Shown here: positions 22,394 through 34,034 of the stretch, piece after piece
Numbering within the stretch: the first letter of the stretch is position 1
Layout of the letters: every line of letters begins with the position of its first letter
Source of the DNA: Canna indica
Lineage: Eukaryota > Streptophyta > Magnoliopsida > Zingiberales > Cannaceae
NCBI GenBank assembly: GCA_034359265.1
Contig: CP136893.1
Span: 41,613,501-41,677,500, forward strand
Reading direction: 5' to 3'
Length of the DNA stretch: 64,000 nucleotides
The notes under the pieces: generated by a model
The model's input: the letters and a program-made list of their open reading frames with translations, nothing else
Databases searched by the model: none
Told to the model about the DNA's origin: nothing
Position numbers and translations under genes: made by a program

Positions 22394-23286
22394 AGAGAAG
22401 TGATGTATTGAAGTTGGCCAAGAGTGCAATGAAAGATCCTTACATGGTTGTAACTTCAAGATTCTCACATATGATGCCTTAGTAAAGATGGCATCAAAAG
22501 TACTTTGGTATCATCTCCTATACTCTCTTGATTAAATTATAGTTGGAGTTTGATATATGCTTAATATTAGTAGATTTTGCGCTCTTAATAAAGTTTCAAA
22601 AATGCTTTTGATTTTTGATTTCTCGGTCTCCTCAGAGACCTATGTGGCCTGTAATGGGCCTAAGCGACATTGCGGTTCTAAATCGTAGGCACATTGTTGG
22701 TCTTTTGGTTTCAACCAATAGGAAGGGTTGGAGATCTTATTTTTCAAAATTTCATATTTTGAGATCTCTTGATTCATTTTGTTATCATGAATAATTATTA
22801 TGAAAATGAATCCATGCTATTTAGTGAAGTTGAATGTTGAAAATGATATATGGTTTTTCTCTTCGCTATTTAGTTTGATAGCTTGCATGTAGATTTGGTT
22901 TCATTTTCTACTTATAAAGTATTATCATGAAGGCTAATTAGGAAGAAAAAGATTAGTAAGGCTAAGTAGGAAGAAAAAGATTAGTTTGGCAAATTATCAT
23001 GAATAAAGTATAACTTTGATAAATTCAAAATCTTAGTGTTATACCTCAATGTTTAAGCTTAAACTATGTCTCTATACTCATGAAGATAATTTCATGTAAA
23101 ATCCTTGATTTCTCATGAGTAGGTAGAATTTTAGCACTTAGGCAAATTTCATCAAATAAAACTTGCTCTAGGTTGGTATCCATTATTAGAGACCTTCTTG
23201 TAAGTCCAAACTAGTTTAACATGGTTAGAGATCTTATTCCTCAAATGTTTCACATCTTAAGATCTCTTAGATTCATTTTGATATCA
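22394..23286 (+). other. Noncoding 3' region after gag
   Basis: No frame is present. It matches the stretch after gag in the second gag-only element (59387 onward): TCGGTCTC, ACCTA.GTGGCCTGTAATGGG, GGTTCTAAATCGTAGGCAC, and later CTCATGAGTAGGTAGAA. It stops at about 23286, where the sequence jumps into the middle of the 3' LTR, deleting the rest of this region. Confidence 0.8.
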
Positions 23287-24192
23287 TGGAAAAATGAAAT
23301 GGTCGAATGACCGGTCGATCGGTCGGTCGACCGACCAATCGACCGGCGGTCTGCAACAGATAGTTTTCTATCCATTGAGCAGCCATTTCTTCAGCAGGGT
23401 ATAAATACACCCTCATATGATTCTTTTAATCTTCTTCCCTGAATCTAATAGATTTGATTGAGCATTCAAAGGGAAGATCTAAGCCTTCCAAACGATCAAC
23501 GCTTGCACTCTGTTTCTTTCCGCGGACAATCTTCTTCAAGCGCACAAGCTGGGCTTAACTCGGATTTTGATCAAGCTCTATATCTTGACGAGTTAAAGGT
23601 GCCAAAGTCTTGCAAAGAAGCTTTTACTATTGGTTTTATTCTTGGCTCTTTTGATTGTAATTTTACCTGTTATTTGAACTTTTTATTTATATTTGAGTTT
23701 GTAAGACCTAGGTTGTTAGGTCTTGTTGTGTGTAGTGGTTACCTTGGTGAAAAGGTGTAAAGCCACTTGTGTAAACTTAGTTGTTACTAGGATTAGTTCT
23801 AGTTGTCCCTTAGGTTGAGGTGGGAAAATGCTCTCGGTAGGAAGGCGGGATACTTCCGGGTGTGGAAGTGCCTTCGGTTTGAGAGCAGAGACTTTCTTGG
23901 AAAAGTCCTCGTTGTAAAGGAAACTTGATATAATCTAGTAAACCTAGTTTGGAAATCCTAAGCGGAGTGGTTAGGTAGTGGAGTAGGCATTGGGGCCGAA
24001 CCACTATAAATTACCGTGTTAGCATTGTTACTTATTATTGCTTGTGCTCAATTGTTTATATCGCTTCTGCATCCAATCATTAAATCGTAAATTGTCTAAA
24101 CGATTTAAGTAATCGATTAAATTAGAATTTAGGCTAATCAACGTAGTTAACACACTATTCACCCCCCCTCTAGTGTCGCCATTTCGACTTCA
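23287..24192 (+). repeat. Truncated 3' LTR of the gag-only Sirevirus
   Basis: From GAAAAATGAAATGG onward it aligns with 20018-20919 of the 5' LTR: palindromes, TATAAATACACC, GACTTCCGGG-type blocks and final GACTTCA. The first 620 or so bases of the LTR are missing. The junction is a deletion that joined the post-gag region to the LTR. Confidence 0.85.
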
Positions 24193-25598
24193 TTAAATCC
24201 TCATAATGATGCATAAGAACCCAAAATTTGAAAAACCGACAAATTAGAAAATGACCCTGGAATTCACTAAGCCTAGGGAGCTCCTTGGAGGGCTATATAA
24301 CCTAGACATTTTCTTGGCATCAAAAGTTCTGATAATTGTTCCTTCGGTAAAAATTAGATAACGAGGTATTTTTAAGAAATTTTTGGAAGCCTTTTGTATT
24401 CCCATATTTGACACGGGAGATTATAAAATTTCCATTTTTTGGAAATTTGTACTAGACCCCAAAAGTTAGATTTTGATTCTTAAGGATTTTAATTTTTAAG
24501 ATATTTTTATTGAATCCAGATGGTGGGTAACCCTTATATAGCATTTATGTTTCAAAGTTATTAACATAGCTAAGACCGAACCCAAAAACAAACCCGAACA
24601 AAGAAAAAAATCAGCCCTGCCCATATTCGATCGATCGATTGGTCGACCGACAGAAGGCAAAAATGAGCAGAAGGCATTTTGGTCGATCGATGCCCAGAAT
24701 GGGCAGAATGCCTTCGATCATTCGGCGATCGCTCGGTCGGTCGATCAACGATCGATCGGACATGTGACCAGCGATCGGTAACGAGCAAAAATCCGCATGT
24801 TGAGAAGAGGGGAGATCTCTCTTCTCCTCATACTTATAAATAGGAAGCCATGAGAGCCTTCGTCCATGATGTTGATCACTTCTAACCTCCTTGAGCCATC
24901 TTTTGATCAATTCTAAGCCTTCATTGAGCCAATCTTGTGAAAACCCTAGCTTGAGCCAAAAACCTTAATCTTGCCTTCATTCCTTCATTGATTAACCATC
25001 AAAGGCATCAAGAGGAAGCTAGGAATCTTGTTTTAGAGCTAAGTATTTTATTGTTTGATTTATTGCTCTATCTAGTGTTCTATATTCTTGTTTATTTCTT
25101 TGTATTTGAGTTTGTGTTAGACGTAGAGTGTAGGTCTTGAAATTGGGTGGTAGCTTTGGTGTTTGAGGTTTAAATCCACCGGTGTAAACGTAGTTTACTA
25201 GGATTAGTTGAGTTGTCCCTTAGGGTTGAGGTGAAAGAGTGCTCTCGGTAAGAAGGTGGAGACTTCCGAGTATGGAAGTGCCTTAGGTTGAGAGTGTGAC
25301 TCTTCGGGTCAAAGTCCTCGTTGTAAGGGAAACAAGATTAATCTAGTAAAGTTTAGTTTGGAAATCCTAAGCGGAGTGCTTTGGTAGTGGAGTAGGCATT
25401 GGGGCCGAACCACTATAAATAATTATGTTTGCATTGCTTCTAATTGTGTTTACTTCATTATCGTATTTACTTTGCTTCCGCTTGCTACTCAACTTGTAAT
25501 TTGCCTAAGTAACCAAAAAAACGATTAAAACTAGATTTAGGCATAAAGATTAATAAACACACTATTAACCCCCCTCTAGTGTGGCCATTTCACCAACA

Positions 25599-26432
25599 AT
25601 TGGTCTATTGGATTTACAAGCACTCTTGATCTCTCTTTCTTTTGCATAGAGACTCATTTTCTTTTCTTCTTTCCTCACCATGGTTGAGCTCTCAAACTTT
25701 TCTCTCTTACCACTCTCTCTTCCACCTCTTACTCCACTTTCTTTTCTCTCACACTCACTCTCTTTTTCTTTTTGCATTTCAGTCTTACTTTCACTCTTCT
25801 TACTATTCTCACCAAGGGACCACTTAATTCGGAGTGGATCCTCATACACTTGATTAGGTGTCAATAGTGTAAGTGTTACTTTCCTCTCGTCTTTCACAAA
25901 GGTGTAACGATTCTTATACCCATCATGTATTGCTCGCCTATCAAATTGTCATGGTCTCCCAAGCAACAAATGACTAGCATGCATGGGTACTACATCACAA
26001 AGGACCTCATCCTTGTACCTCCCAATACTAAAGGACACAAGTACTTGTTCATCTTCACTTCCCCACAACCATTCAACCACTGAAGCTTATAAGGCTTGGG
26101 ATGCTTTTGGGTTCACAAGCCAAGTTTATCCACCATCAATTTGCTTGCCACATTCACACAACTACCTCCATCAATAATCAGCCCACACACACGATCTTTC
26201 ACATGGCAACAAGTGTAGAAGATGTTTTCTCTTTGCATCTCATCACCATCTTCTTTCGCTCGAACGTGAAGAGCTTGCAAAACAACTAAGGCTTAGCCAT
26301 CAACAACATGCTCAACATCACTAGCTTCTTTAAGTGAAGGCATCGATTCAATATCTTACTCCTCAGTTTCAATCTCCCCATTGTCTAACAAGATCATGGC
26401 TCATTTGTATAGACATTGGGAAGCAATATGAA
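25599..26432 (-). pseudogene. gypsy protease and protease-RT linker
   Basis: The minus strand reads AMILLDNGEIETE, then the protease block DRVCGLIIDGGSCVNVASKL (DGG in place of the common DSG), KPYKLQWLNGCGEVKM, HASHLLLGRP, IHDGYKNRYTFVKDERKV and TLTLLTPNQVYED. A charged linker rich in K and E runs up to the LTR insertion at 25598. Several stops are present. Upstream gag is missing: homology ends at 26432 in AT-rich DNA. Confidence 0.82.
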
Positions 26433-27051
26433 CTGAACACAAGCAATGAAAACACTAATATAACATGCAATTTTGATTTTATTTTTATTTTTAAAACCAC
26501 AAATTAATTGTGCAAAGCATGAGTACTACAGCTAGTTATAGTTAAAAGAAACTACAATATCTAATATTGGAACCAGGGTTCATAATCTAGTCAGCAACGT
26601 TTACATAAGATAGGTCTCTCATCGATAGCTAGCACCCTAAACCTAGTTTTGCATATTTGGGTTGGTTTAAGCCTTAAAAAACCTTGGTTGGCATGATTAG
26701 GCTGAGGGAACCTTGGAACATATAAGAGAGCACATGATAGTAAAGTGAAGAAGACCTTCCTAGAGTTGATTCATGGTGATAATAAGAACAAGGGCCAGTC
26801 CAAAGAATATTAAGAGCATTTTTTTTAATCAAAGCAAAAAAGTAAAAAATAGTTTTCCAAGTTGATTACATATAGTAATTTTTATTTTTAATTATTTTTT
26901 AATTAATTTAATTATAATTATAAATAAATTTTAATTATTTTAATTACATAATTAACTTTTTAATTACTAAATTTCAAAAGTCGTTCTAAACTATTTGATT
27001 TTAATTATTTCTCCATAAATGTTTGGTGATTGAAATCATATATATATATAT
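26433..27051. other. AT-rich DNA without a recognised gene
   Basis: No coding frame or repeat family is recognised. The stretch ends in TATATATATAT (27041-27051), which served as target of the gypsy element that follows. Confidence 0.5.
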
Positions 27052-29906
27052 TGTCACGCCCCAACTCAGGATCACATGACCGACCAGGATATACGTGCCT
27101 ATACCCCGCAGCCTAACCCATGCACATGTCAAAACAATAAAATATAGCGGAAAAAAATAAATGAGTTTTATTTCAAAAGAAAAACCAAACCAGTTTACAT
27201 ATAAGCAGTAAACTTTTTATCAAAAGTTCAAGTGCGAAAAGAAAGAAATGAATTAAAGAGCAACAGTTCTCTTAACAATAAAATCTGAAATAAAACATGA
27301 ATATCCCCATGGGACTACAACTCCAAAATACCAAATCACAAGTACATAACAAACTACTACAGACTCGACTACGACCCCTATCTAGGACTACTATGAGATC
27401 AATGTAGCTCCTCTGGCCTCCAGCGCGCCAAGTGCTCCAGCCCACCTCACTGATCAGGCTCTGCAAAACAAAGACAAATGACAATGGGTGAGTTCAAAAG
27501 AACTAAGTGAGCAGTTCTACCAACCCTCACGAAAACCAACACAGAGATAAAGCATAAACATAACATCTATCTCAAACAAGAATAAAGTCATGAACGTGTG
27601 ACTAGCTATCAACCATTTGGCCACCACATGCCCGAAGGCAACCCAACACCAAATGGTGAAGATCAACAGGCCTAAGCCTACCATGCCCTAAGGCAACAAA
27701 ATATACTAGGAAAATCGGGATTGACCCATCCGAACTTATCTTAATATAAAGAAACTCGGAAGCAATCGAGATTGGCCCGTCCGAACTTGATCCACGAGAT
27801 GCGAAGGAACAATCGGGATTCGTTCGTCCGAACTTGCCCCTTTTAAATATCATTAGGAATAATCAGGATTTGCCCGTCCAAACTTATTCCTTAAAAGCAT
27901 CTCGGTAATAATCGGGATTTACCCGTCCGAACTTATTCCATGAGGCCACACAAGAATAATCGGGATTTGCCCATCCGAACTTGTTCCAAGAAGATAACGT
28001 AGGAATAATCGGGATTCGCTCATCCGAACTTATCCCTTTAATTATAAAATCTTTGGAACAATCGGGATTTGCCCGTCCGAACTTATTCCGCAAGATTCGC
28101 ATGAACAATTGGAATTTGCCCATTCAAAATTGTTCCACAGGTCGGCAATTAACCATCCAACCTTCCGGACCTAGCCCACAATTCGGCTCCTAACTGAGCC
28201 TCTCCGCCATACAATAAAATATGGCACAACATGACCTAAGTCAAGAGTCTATAATAGGGTCTTATTGATGTATCCATTGGGAAGACTCCACCATACCCAA
28301 TACTCGATCCCAACTCCTAGACCCGTAATGTCATAAACCCGTAAGGTTTTATTTCATGCATAAACTTTACTTGTTGGTTCATAACAGATTATGCAATTAA
28401 AATTATAGTCACCAAGATTAGGGTTTTGTTTTAGCTTACTGTTGTGCCCAAATCTGATGTATCTAACCCGAATCTAGTCTCCAGAGTGTATCATATGTTT
28501 TCAAACTATGTATTTTGGTCAAAACGATAGGTTACACGACTATATTCAGAAAACTACACACACCACAACAAATATTTAAAAAACAACACAGATTCATCAT
28601 TTCAGCATGAAATTCTAGCAAGATTGATTTTTCAGCATAACATGGAAATAAATCCGAAATTTACCAAAAATTAGATTTCTAATTATCACCAAAACAAAAT
28701 ACTAATCTTGAGATAATCTAGCAATTATTCTACGCGTTAAACAAGGCAAACAAGCATCAAACATCATCTTGAAACAAGAATCAAGCATCATCTTCAAGAA
28801 CTCATCTCAAGATCTCACATGGCATCAACATCAAGATCTTAACTTGTAACACATGAGTTCTTCCCAAAAATCATAGATTAATTGCAAGACATGCTTTGAC
28901 ATTTTAGGAACCTAAATTATCAAGTGATTTAAGGCATAGATCTCAAGAACACAAGAAAAACCTCTCTTAAGCATTTTATCAAACACCTAGAGGGCTCCCT
29001 TATCCCCACCTTGGCCGAGCACCCCTAGGATCACCCTAGGGCTGCCGAGCCCCATAGGAGACGGTTTAGGGCCTCCTCAAGTACGGCAAACAAAAGAACG
29101 GCAAGAATTCAAGAGATCGTCGAAAAACAATTCAAGAACATCTTTGTCTTCAAGAATGGCTTCAAGAATTCAAAGAAACCCGAGAAGAAGGAGGGTAAAA
29201 CCACTCACATGAATAGCAAGAAAGATTTAGAAGAGAAATCCCAATTGACGGCCTCTGAATCCAACTCCAAGAGGTGGCGGCTCGGCTCCACCAAGGGGAA
29301 AGAGGGGGCGGTGGCTCCTCCTCAAGCTGACGGCTCCAAGAAGAGGAAGATGAGGGGCGACGGCTCCTCCTCAACCCAACAGCTTGGCTTCTAAGGGAGA
29401 AGAAGAGAGGGAGAGAAAGGATGAAGAAGGGGAAGGCTTGGCTCGGTGGCTGGCTTGCTTGGCGGCTCCAAGAGAGGAAGATGGGGAGGGGCGGCTTGGC
29501 TCCTGCTCGGCGACTCCTCTCCTCTCTCAAGGCTTGTGCGGCTCCAGTAGCGAGCCGCAAGCTAAAGGGGAGGGGGTTTTATACTCTCTCCTCAATCCTA
29601 ACTCTATTAAACCCGGCCCTTAGCAAACCCGCATCCGCCTCAAGCCGAATCTGATACCCGCTAACCCAAATAAACTTAATTAAACCCATATGCGACATAA
29701 TTTAATAATCATGCACACACAATATAAAATTAAATAAATTCATCCAATCAAGAAAAGAAACTGCATAACTCAAACTCCTACTCACCCGAGCTCGCAAGCT
29801 CACACTGGTCCACGAGTCGACTCGGCTCGACCTCGAACTAGCCCACTAGGTTGGAAAACACAAACAATAAAGGAAAAAATAAATAAAATTATCTAGGATA
29901 TTATAA
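27052..29906 (-). repeat. 3' LTR of the gypsy element (full length)
   Basis: Plus-strand left end TGTCACGCCCC, right end GGATATTATA (usual ...TTACA). At 2855 bp it is the more complete copy. On the minus strand the purine-rich AACAAGGGAAGAT (29907-29919) lies just upstream and is the likely second-strand primer. It contains a nine-copy repeat (27711-28140) and GC-rich CT stretches near 29250-29560. Confidence 0.88.
27711..28140. repeat. Nine-copy 47-52 bp repeat in the LTR
   Basis: A conserved core AATCGGGATT(T/G)GCCCGTCCGAACTT recurs near 27711, 27763, 27810, 27861, 27910, 27957, 28007, 28060 and 28107. It is separated by more variable spacers. The other LTR has the same array at about 34693-35120, so it predates the insertion. 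Confidence 0.85.
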
Positions 29907-30021
29907 TCTTCCCTTGTTAAAGAAAATTCGTCCTCGAATTTTGGAAAAAGGAATTTAAGGACTCACCAGATCATCAAACAATGAACACTGGATAACGCTC
30001 CCTCATATTCTTCTCCACCTC

Positions 30022-30558
30022 CTAGGTGGCCTCTTGCCTGGAATGGTGCTCCCACCTGACCTTAACCAAGGGGATCTCCTTGAACCTCAATTTCCTGATC
30101 TGACGATCTAGCACTTCAACTGGTCGCTCCTCATATGAGACTACTGAATCTACCTCCACTGCGGTAGGCTCAATCACATGGGACTCATCCCGAATATACT
30201 TCTTTAGCATAAACATATAGAACACTGGATGCACTCGGTCCATGCTGGGAGGTAAGGCCAACTTATATGTTATAGCTCCCCTACGCCTGAGAATAGGAAA
30301 CAGCCCAATGAACCTACGACTTAGCTTTCCTTTCTTACCAAATCTCACCACCCCTTTCATAGGAGATACCTTGAGGAACACCATGTCCCCCTAAGCAAAC
30401 TCTACCTCCCTAGCCTTTCCATCAACATACATCTTCTGGCTACTCTGAGCTGCCAACAGCCTCCCTCTGATTAGCTTCACATTTTCTACTGCCTCCTCCA
30501 CCAGGTTAGGTCCCATCATAAGGAAATTGCCCCTCCAGACCAGGTCCTTGGTGAGTGT
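30022..30558 (-). pseudogene. gypsy integrase C-terminal part (core deleted)
   Basis: The minus strand reads [37 protein letters not shown], a stop, then GDMVFLKVSPMKGVVRFGKK, GKLSRRFIGLFPILRRRGAI, LALPPSMDRVHPVFYMFMLK, and IPLVKVRWEHH, the chromodomain-type end of Tekay-like integrases. The zinc finger and the DDE catalytic core that should precede it are absent: the sequence joins RNase H end to this part near 30558. The protein could not insert DNA. Confidence 0.85.
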
Positions 30559-31176
30559 ACAGAAAGCATCCTCCTCCTGCACTGCCCGCAACATGTCAAC
30601 CAATGTCGACTGCACCTTCAGGTGAGCCACCAGCGCACCAGAAGCTAACACTGACAAAACTACCCCGCCATCCAAACACATGGCCAAATCCTGAGCCAAC
30701 GGCCTCCTCCTGACTGCCAAATACGCCAGACTGCCCATAGACTTCCTGCTCAAAGCATCGGCTACCACGTTAGCCTTCCCCAGATGGTACATGATCGTGC
30801 AATCATAGTCCTTTAAAAGCTCAAGCCATCTTCTCTGCCTCAGGTTCAACTCTTTCTGAGTGAACAAATACTGGAGGCTCTTATGATAAGTGTATATTTC
30901 ACAAGCCTTGCCATAAAGGTAGTGATGTCATAGCTTCAATGCGAACACAACTGCTGCTAGCTCAAGATCACGAGTCAGATAATTCTTCTCGTGGACCTTC
31001 AACTTCCGGGAGGAATAAGCTATCACCCTATCATTCTTCATCAACACACAAACCAAGCCGACTCGGGAGGCATCACAATAAATAATAAACCCTCCCGAGC
31101 CCGTGGGTATTGCTAGAACTGGTGCCGACATCAAGCGATCCTTGAGCTTCAGAAAGCTCTCCTCGCACTTACTGTC
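30559..31176 (-). pseudogene. gypsy RNase H
   Basis: The frame reads [20 protein letters not shown], then [40 protein letters not shown], a TGA stop in place of tryptophan near 30930, then [20 protein letters not shown] and VVADALSRK. These are standard gypsy RNase H blocks; the first catalytic aspartate (YCDAS) is present. The frame continues into the deletion junction with integrase. Confidence 0.87.
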
Positions 31177-32120
31177 TCATTCGAACTTGACCTTCTTCTG
31201 AGTCAGGTGGGTCAATGGCGCTGCAATCCAGGAAAAATTCTCCACAAATTTTCTATAATAACCTGCCAACCCCAGGAAACTGTGAATCTCTGAGACGTTA
31301 GTCGACCTCTTCCAATTCTGAAATGCTTCTATCTTTGCGGGGTCCACCTTTATCCCTTCCCTGGACACCACATGGCCAATGAACCACACACTCTCTAGCC
31401 AGAACTCGCACTTAGAGAATTTGGCATAGAAGCGGTGCTCCCGGAGAGTCTTTAGAACCATCTGCAAATGCTCAGCATGCTCTTCCCTGCTCCTGGAATA
31501 TATCAAGATATCATCAATGCATACTATCACAAATTTATCCAAGTATTCCCTGAACACTTGGTTCATCTGGTCCATAAATAATACAGGTGCATTAGTTAGC
31601 CCGAAGGACATCACCAGGTTCTCAAAGTGCCCATACCTCGACCTGAAAGCAGTCTTAGGGACGTCACTATCTCAGATTCTCAACTAATGATACACTTACC
31701 ACAGGTCAATCTTGGAGAACCATTGAGCCCCCTGAAGCTGATCAAATAAATCATTGATCCTGAGCAACGGGTACCGGTTCTTTACCGTCACCTTATTAAG
31801 CTGTCAGTAATCAATGCACATCTACATGGACTCATCTTTTTTTTTCACAAAGAGCACTGGAGTACCCCACGACGAAACACTTGGGCGAATAAAACTCAAG
31901 TCAAGTAGCTCCTCCAACTAGGACTTCAACCCCCTCAACTTAGCTGGTGCCATCTGATATGGCTGAATGGAGATCGGCTTCACCCCTGGCTACAAATCAA
32001 TACAGAATTTGATCTCCCGCACTAGAGGCAACCCTGGCAACTCCTACGAAAACACATCGGAGAACCCGCATACCACGGGCGTCCCCTTGAAGTCCCTAGC
32101 CGTGCCTCCGCCTCCCTCTG
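31177..32120 (-). pseudogene. gypsy reverse transcriptase
   Basis: The open C-terminal part (31614-31177) has [18 protein letters not shown], then [12 protein letters not shown] with the catalytic DD (C instead of Y/F before IDD), [17 protein letters not shown], and [16 protein letters not shown]. The N-terminal RT part between 31620 and 32120 is readable only in fragments with stops. RT copies the element RNA into DNA in the particle. Confidence 0.88.
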
Positions 32121-32582
32121 CTACTGATACAAAGGCCAAGACGGACTTTTGCATCCACCCAAAAGTAGCTTCCGAGCTTTCAAAGATGAAATCGCCTTCA
32201 ACGGCTCTCCCCTTCCCTCACCTTGGAAGGTGAACTGGGGCAATCCGAGCTTACTGAAGGTCATAGTCTTAGCCCTATAATCCACTGAGGCAAAATCATC
32301 CGCCAACCAGTCCATGCCGAAAATCACATCAAGCTCCAACATCGGCAAGAGTGTCAATTCGGTCATCAGCACGTGCCCACAAATGACCACCTCGCAGCCC
32401 CAAAAGATTGTCTCTGCCAGTATAGAAATTCCCGTAGGCATAGACACCACAAGAGGCAAATCAAGAATAGAGAGTTTCCCTATCAACTTAGCAGCAAACA
32501 GAGCAGATACAAAAGAGTGTGTAGTACCCAGATCAAACAAGACATATGCAATGGCAGAACCAACAATAAGTTTACCTGACAC
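32121..32582 (-). pseudogene. gypsy aspartic protease
   Basis: A 153-codon frame with GKLIVGSAIAYVLFDLGTTH, SFVSALFAAKL, then VVICGHVLMTELTLLPMLEL and DVIFGMDWLADDFASVDY. This is the plant gypsy protease. The active site reads DLGTT where DSGAT/DTGAT is usual; the aspartate is kept but the serine/threonine next to it is lost, which probably lowers or abolishes activity. Confidence 0.87.
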
Positions 32583-33687
32583 TACTGCCCTAGATGCCTC
32601 AGCGCCCTCTTAGTTCATAGGAACCACCCGTGCAGCGGGCCTCTCTGAACTACCAACTTGCTGGCCTCCACCCTGGGTCTGACCCCTCTGAGTCATGGAA
32701 CCCACTAGCATCGGTGCCTTTCCTTTGGTCTGATCAGTCTGCTGACTGACCTTACCAGGACAATCCTTTATGTAGTGCGCAGTCTGCCCACAGCTAAAAT
32801 ATACCTCTGGACATTCCCAGCAAGCTCCCCAGTGCTTTCTGTGACATCGGTTACACTATTGCGGTCCAGGCCTCCACTGCAAACCTCCCAACGATGCCCC
32901 TGGTCCTGGACCCCTAGAACTGTTATGACCTCCACCATGCTGCGGATCCGCTGTCCTGAGAGTACCCTCAAAGTGAGCTGGCCGACCCCCTGGGTGCTAG
33001 GGCCAAAACTTTTTCTTCTGGGGTCCATCATGCATGTCTGTCGGTACTAGTGCCTCCTTTCGGAGCGCCTCATCTACCACCCGTACAAAGGAAGTATCCT
33101 CTGTGTAATGGATCAATCTGGCGATCTGCGGCCTCAGCCCCTCGATAAACCTCTTAACCCTGGCGGCCTCTGTGGCTATCAAGGTGGGATTGTACTTCGA
33201 GAGTCGGGGGAACTCCATCTCATAGTCTGTTACGACATACTACCGGCCTGACACAATAGCTCAAATTCCTTCTTCCGTCTATCCCGGATGCTCAGTGGCA
33301 TATACTTCTTCACCATAGCAGCTCTAAACTCCTCCCAGGTAGGGGGAGGTGCATCTGCTACTCTATTGTCCCTCTAGGTGTGGAGTCAATCCTTGGCTGG
33401 CCCTCTCAGTTGCAACCCGATCAGTCGGGCGATCGTCTCAAACGAACCAAGCTCCCTGCAAACTCATAGCAATCACCTAGGAAACTGGTGACCTCCACCC
33501 GCTGATCTGTCCCTGAATACTCTGGTGGCCTGAATGCAACAAAATCTGCGTATGAAGGTGCTTCGGGGGCTCTCACCACCGGTGCTACTGGCTGGACCAC
33601 CTCTAGTACTACGGGTGCTGTCGGTACTGGTTGTGGTTGCTGCCTTAGCTCCTGTTCCCTGCGGAGCGCCTCGGTCAGCTCAGCCAC
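32583..33687 (-). pseudogene. gypsy gag with zinc knuckle (broken)
   Basis: Pieces on the minus strand read YADFVAFRPPEYSGTDQRVE (33687-33421), then FPRLSKYNPTLIATEAARV and RFIEGLRPQIARLI (33218-32997). A further frame around 32840-32740 gives CNRCHRKHWGACWE and FSCGQTAHYIKDCPGK, the Tekay-type knuckles with the first cysteine of the second one lost. Stops separate the pieces. Gag would form the particle and bind the RNA. Confidence 0.82.
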
Positions 33688-34019
33688 TCTAACCTACAAC
33701 TGCAGAACCATGGGATCATGTCACACCTCCTCTCGGGCCTGCGGTGGTCTCCCGCAACCCGGCCTCGGCACTTAGTGGAGTTCCTGTTACTACCACACCT
33801 GGCGGCATCAAAGGCCTCCATCAATTTGGAATCACCAGAAAAAACAAATCATAATCAGGCAATTCAATTCACCCTAACATTTTGCAAACTTAACCACGAG
33901 TCGCGCTGAGGTGCAGACTTAGCCCATTGATCTCATAACGCAATCCTACTATATACTGACACGCTAGTAATACCCTATACGGTAAACAAACTCTAGGTCG
34001 TAGTCAGACCGAATCACAT

Positions 34020-34031
34020 GCTCTGATACCA
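34020..34031 (-). other. Primer-binding site (initiator tRNA-Met, exact)
   Basis: The minus strand reads TGGTATCAGAGC three bases inside the LTR end (GACA ATG). It marks 34035-35876 as the 5' LTR. Confidence 0.9.
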
Positions 34032-34034
34032 CAT

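Larger units (their letters stand above)
19398..24192 (+). mobile_element. Gag-only Sirevirus with internal deletion
   Basis: It has a 5' LTR 19398-20919, primer-binding site, gag, a 0.9-kb noncoding stretch and a 5'-truncated 3' LTR ending TTCA at 24192. Flanks GTAAA (19393-19397) and TTAAA (24193-24197) form a 4/5 TSD. No protease, integrase or RT is present. The same gag followed by the same noncoding sequence occurs in the element at 50388, so lack of pol is a family trait, while loss of the 3' LTR start is private to this copy. Confidence 0.85.
19180..25598 (+). repeat. Sirevirus-type solo LTR, split by another Sirevirus
   Basis: It starts TGTTGGCCTAAGG at 19180 and ends TTTCACCAACA at 25598. 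Flanks ATCGG (19175-19179) and ATTGG (25599-25603) form a near-perfect 5-bp TSD. The old gypsy frame resumes across them. Own sequence is 19180-19397 plus 24198-25598, about 1.6 kb. The palindrome block is at 24625-24785. No internal region survives, so it is a solo LTR. Confidence 0.82.
13885..26432 (-). mobile_element. Old Ty3/gypsy element, minus strand, in three pieces
   Basis: Minus-strand pieces at 25599-26432 (protease and linker), 18541-19179 (N-terminal RT) and 13885-15026 (integrase and C-terminus) follow the gypsy order of one element. The first two read through in frame when the LTR at 19180-25598 is taken out. Between the second and third pieces the rest of RT, RNase H and the integrase zinc finger are missing and replaced by 15027-18540. 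Residues fit the plant Reina-like/chromovirus neighbourhood of Ty3/gypsy; no chromodomain was seen. Confidence 0.8.

Noticed and set aside
27711..28140. Possible CRISPR-like array (regular repeats with variable spacers)
   Set aside because: It is a plant gypsy LTR, repeats are diverged, the same array occurs in the second LTR and there are no cas genes. It is an LTR-internal tandem repeat.
29162..29654. Several overlapping frames on both strands rich in Ser, Arg and Pro
   Set aside because: They fall in the GC- and purine-rich part of the gypsy LTR, recur in the other LTR (35189-35635), and show no domain.
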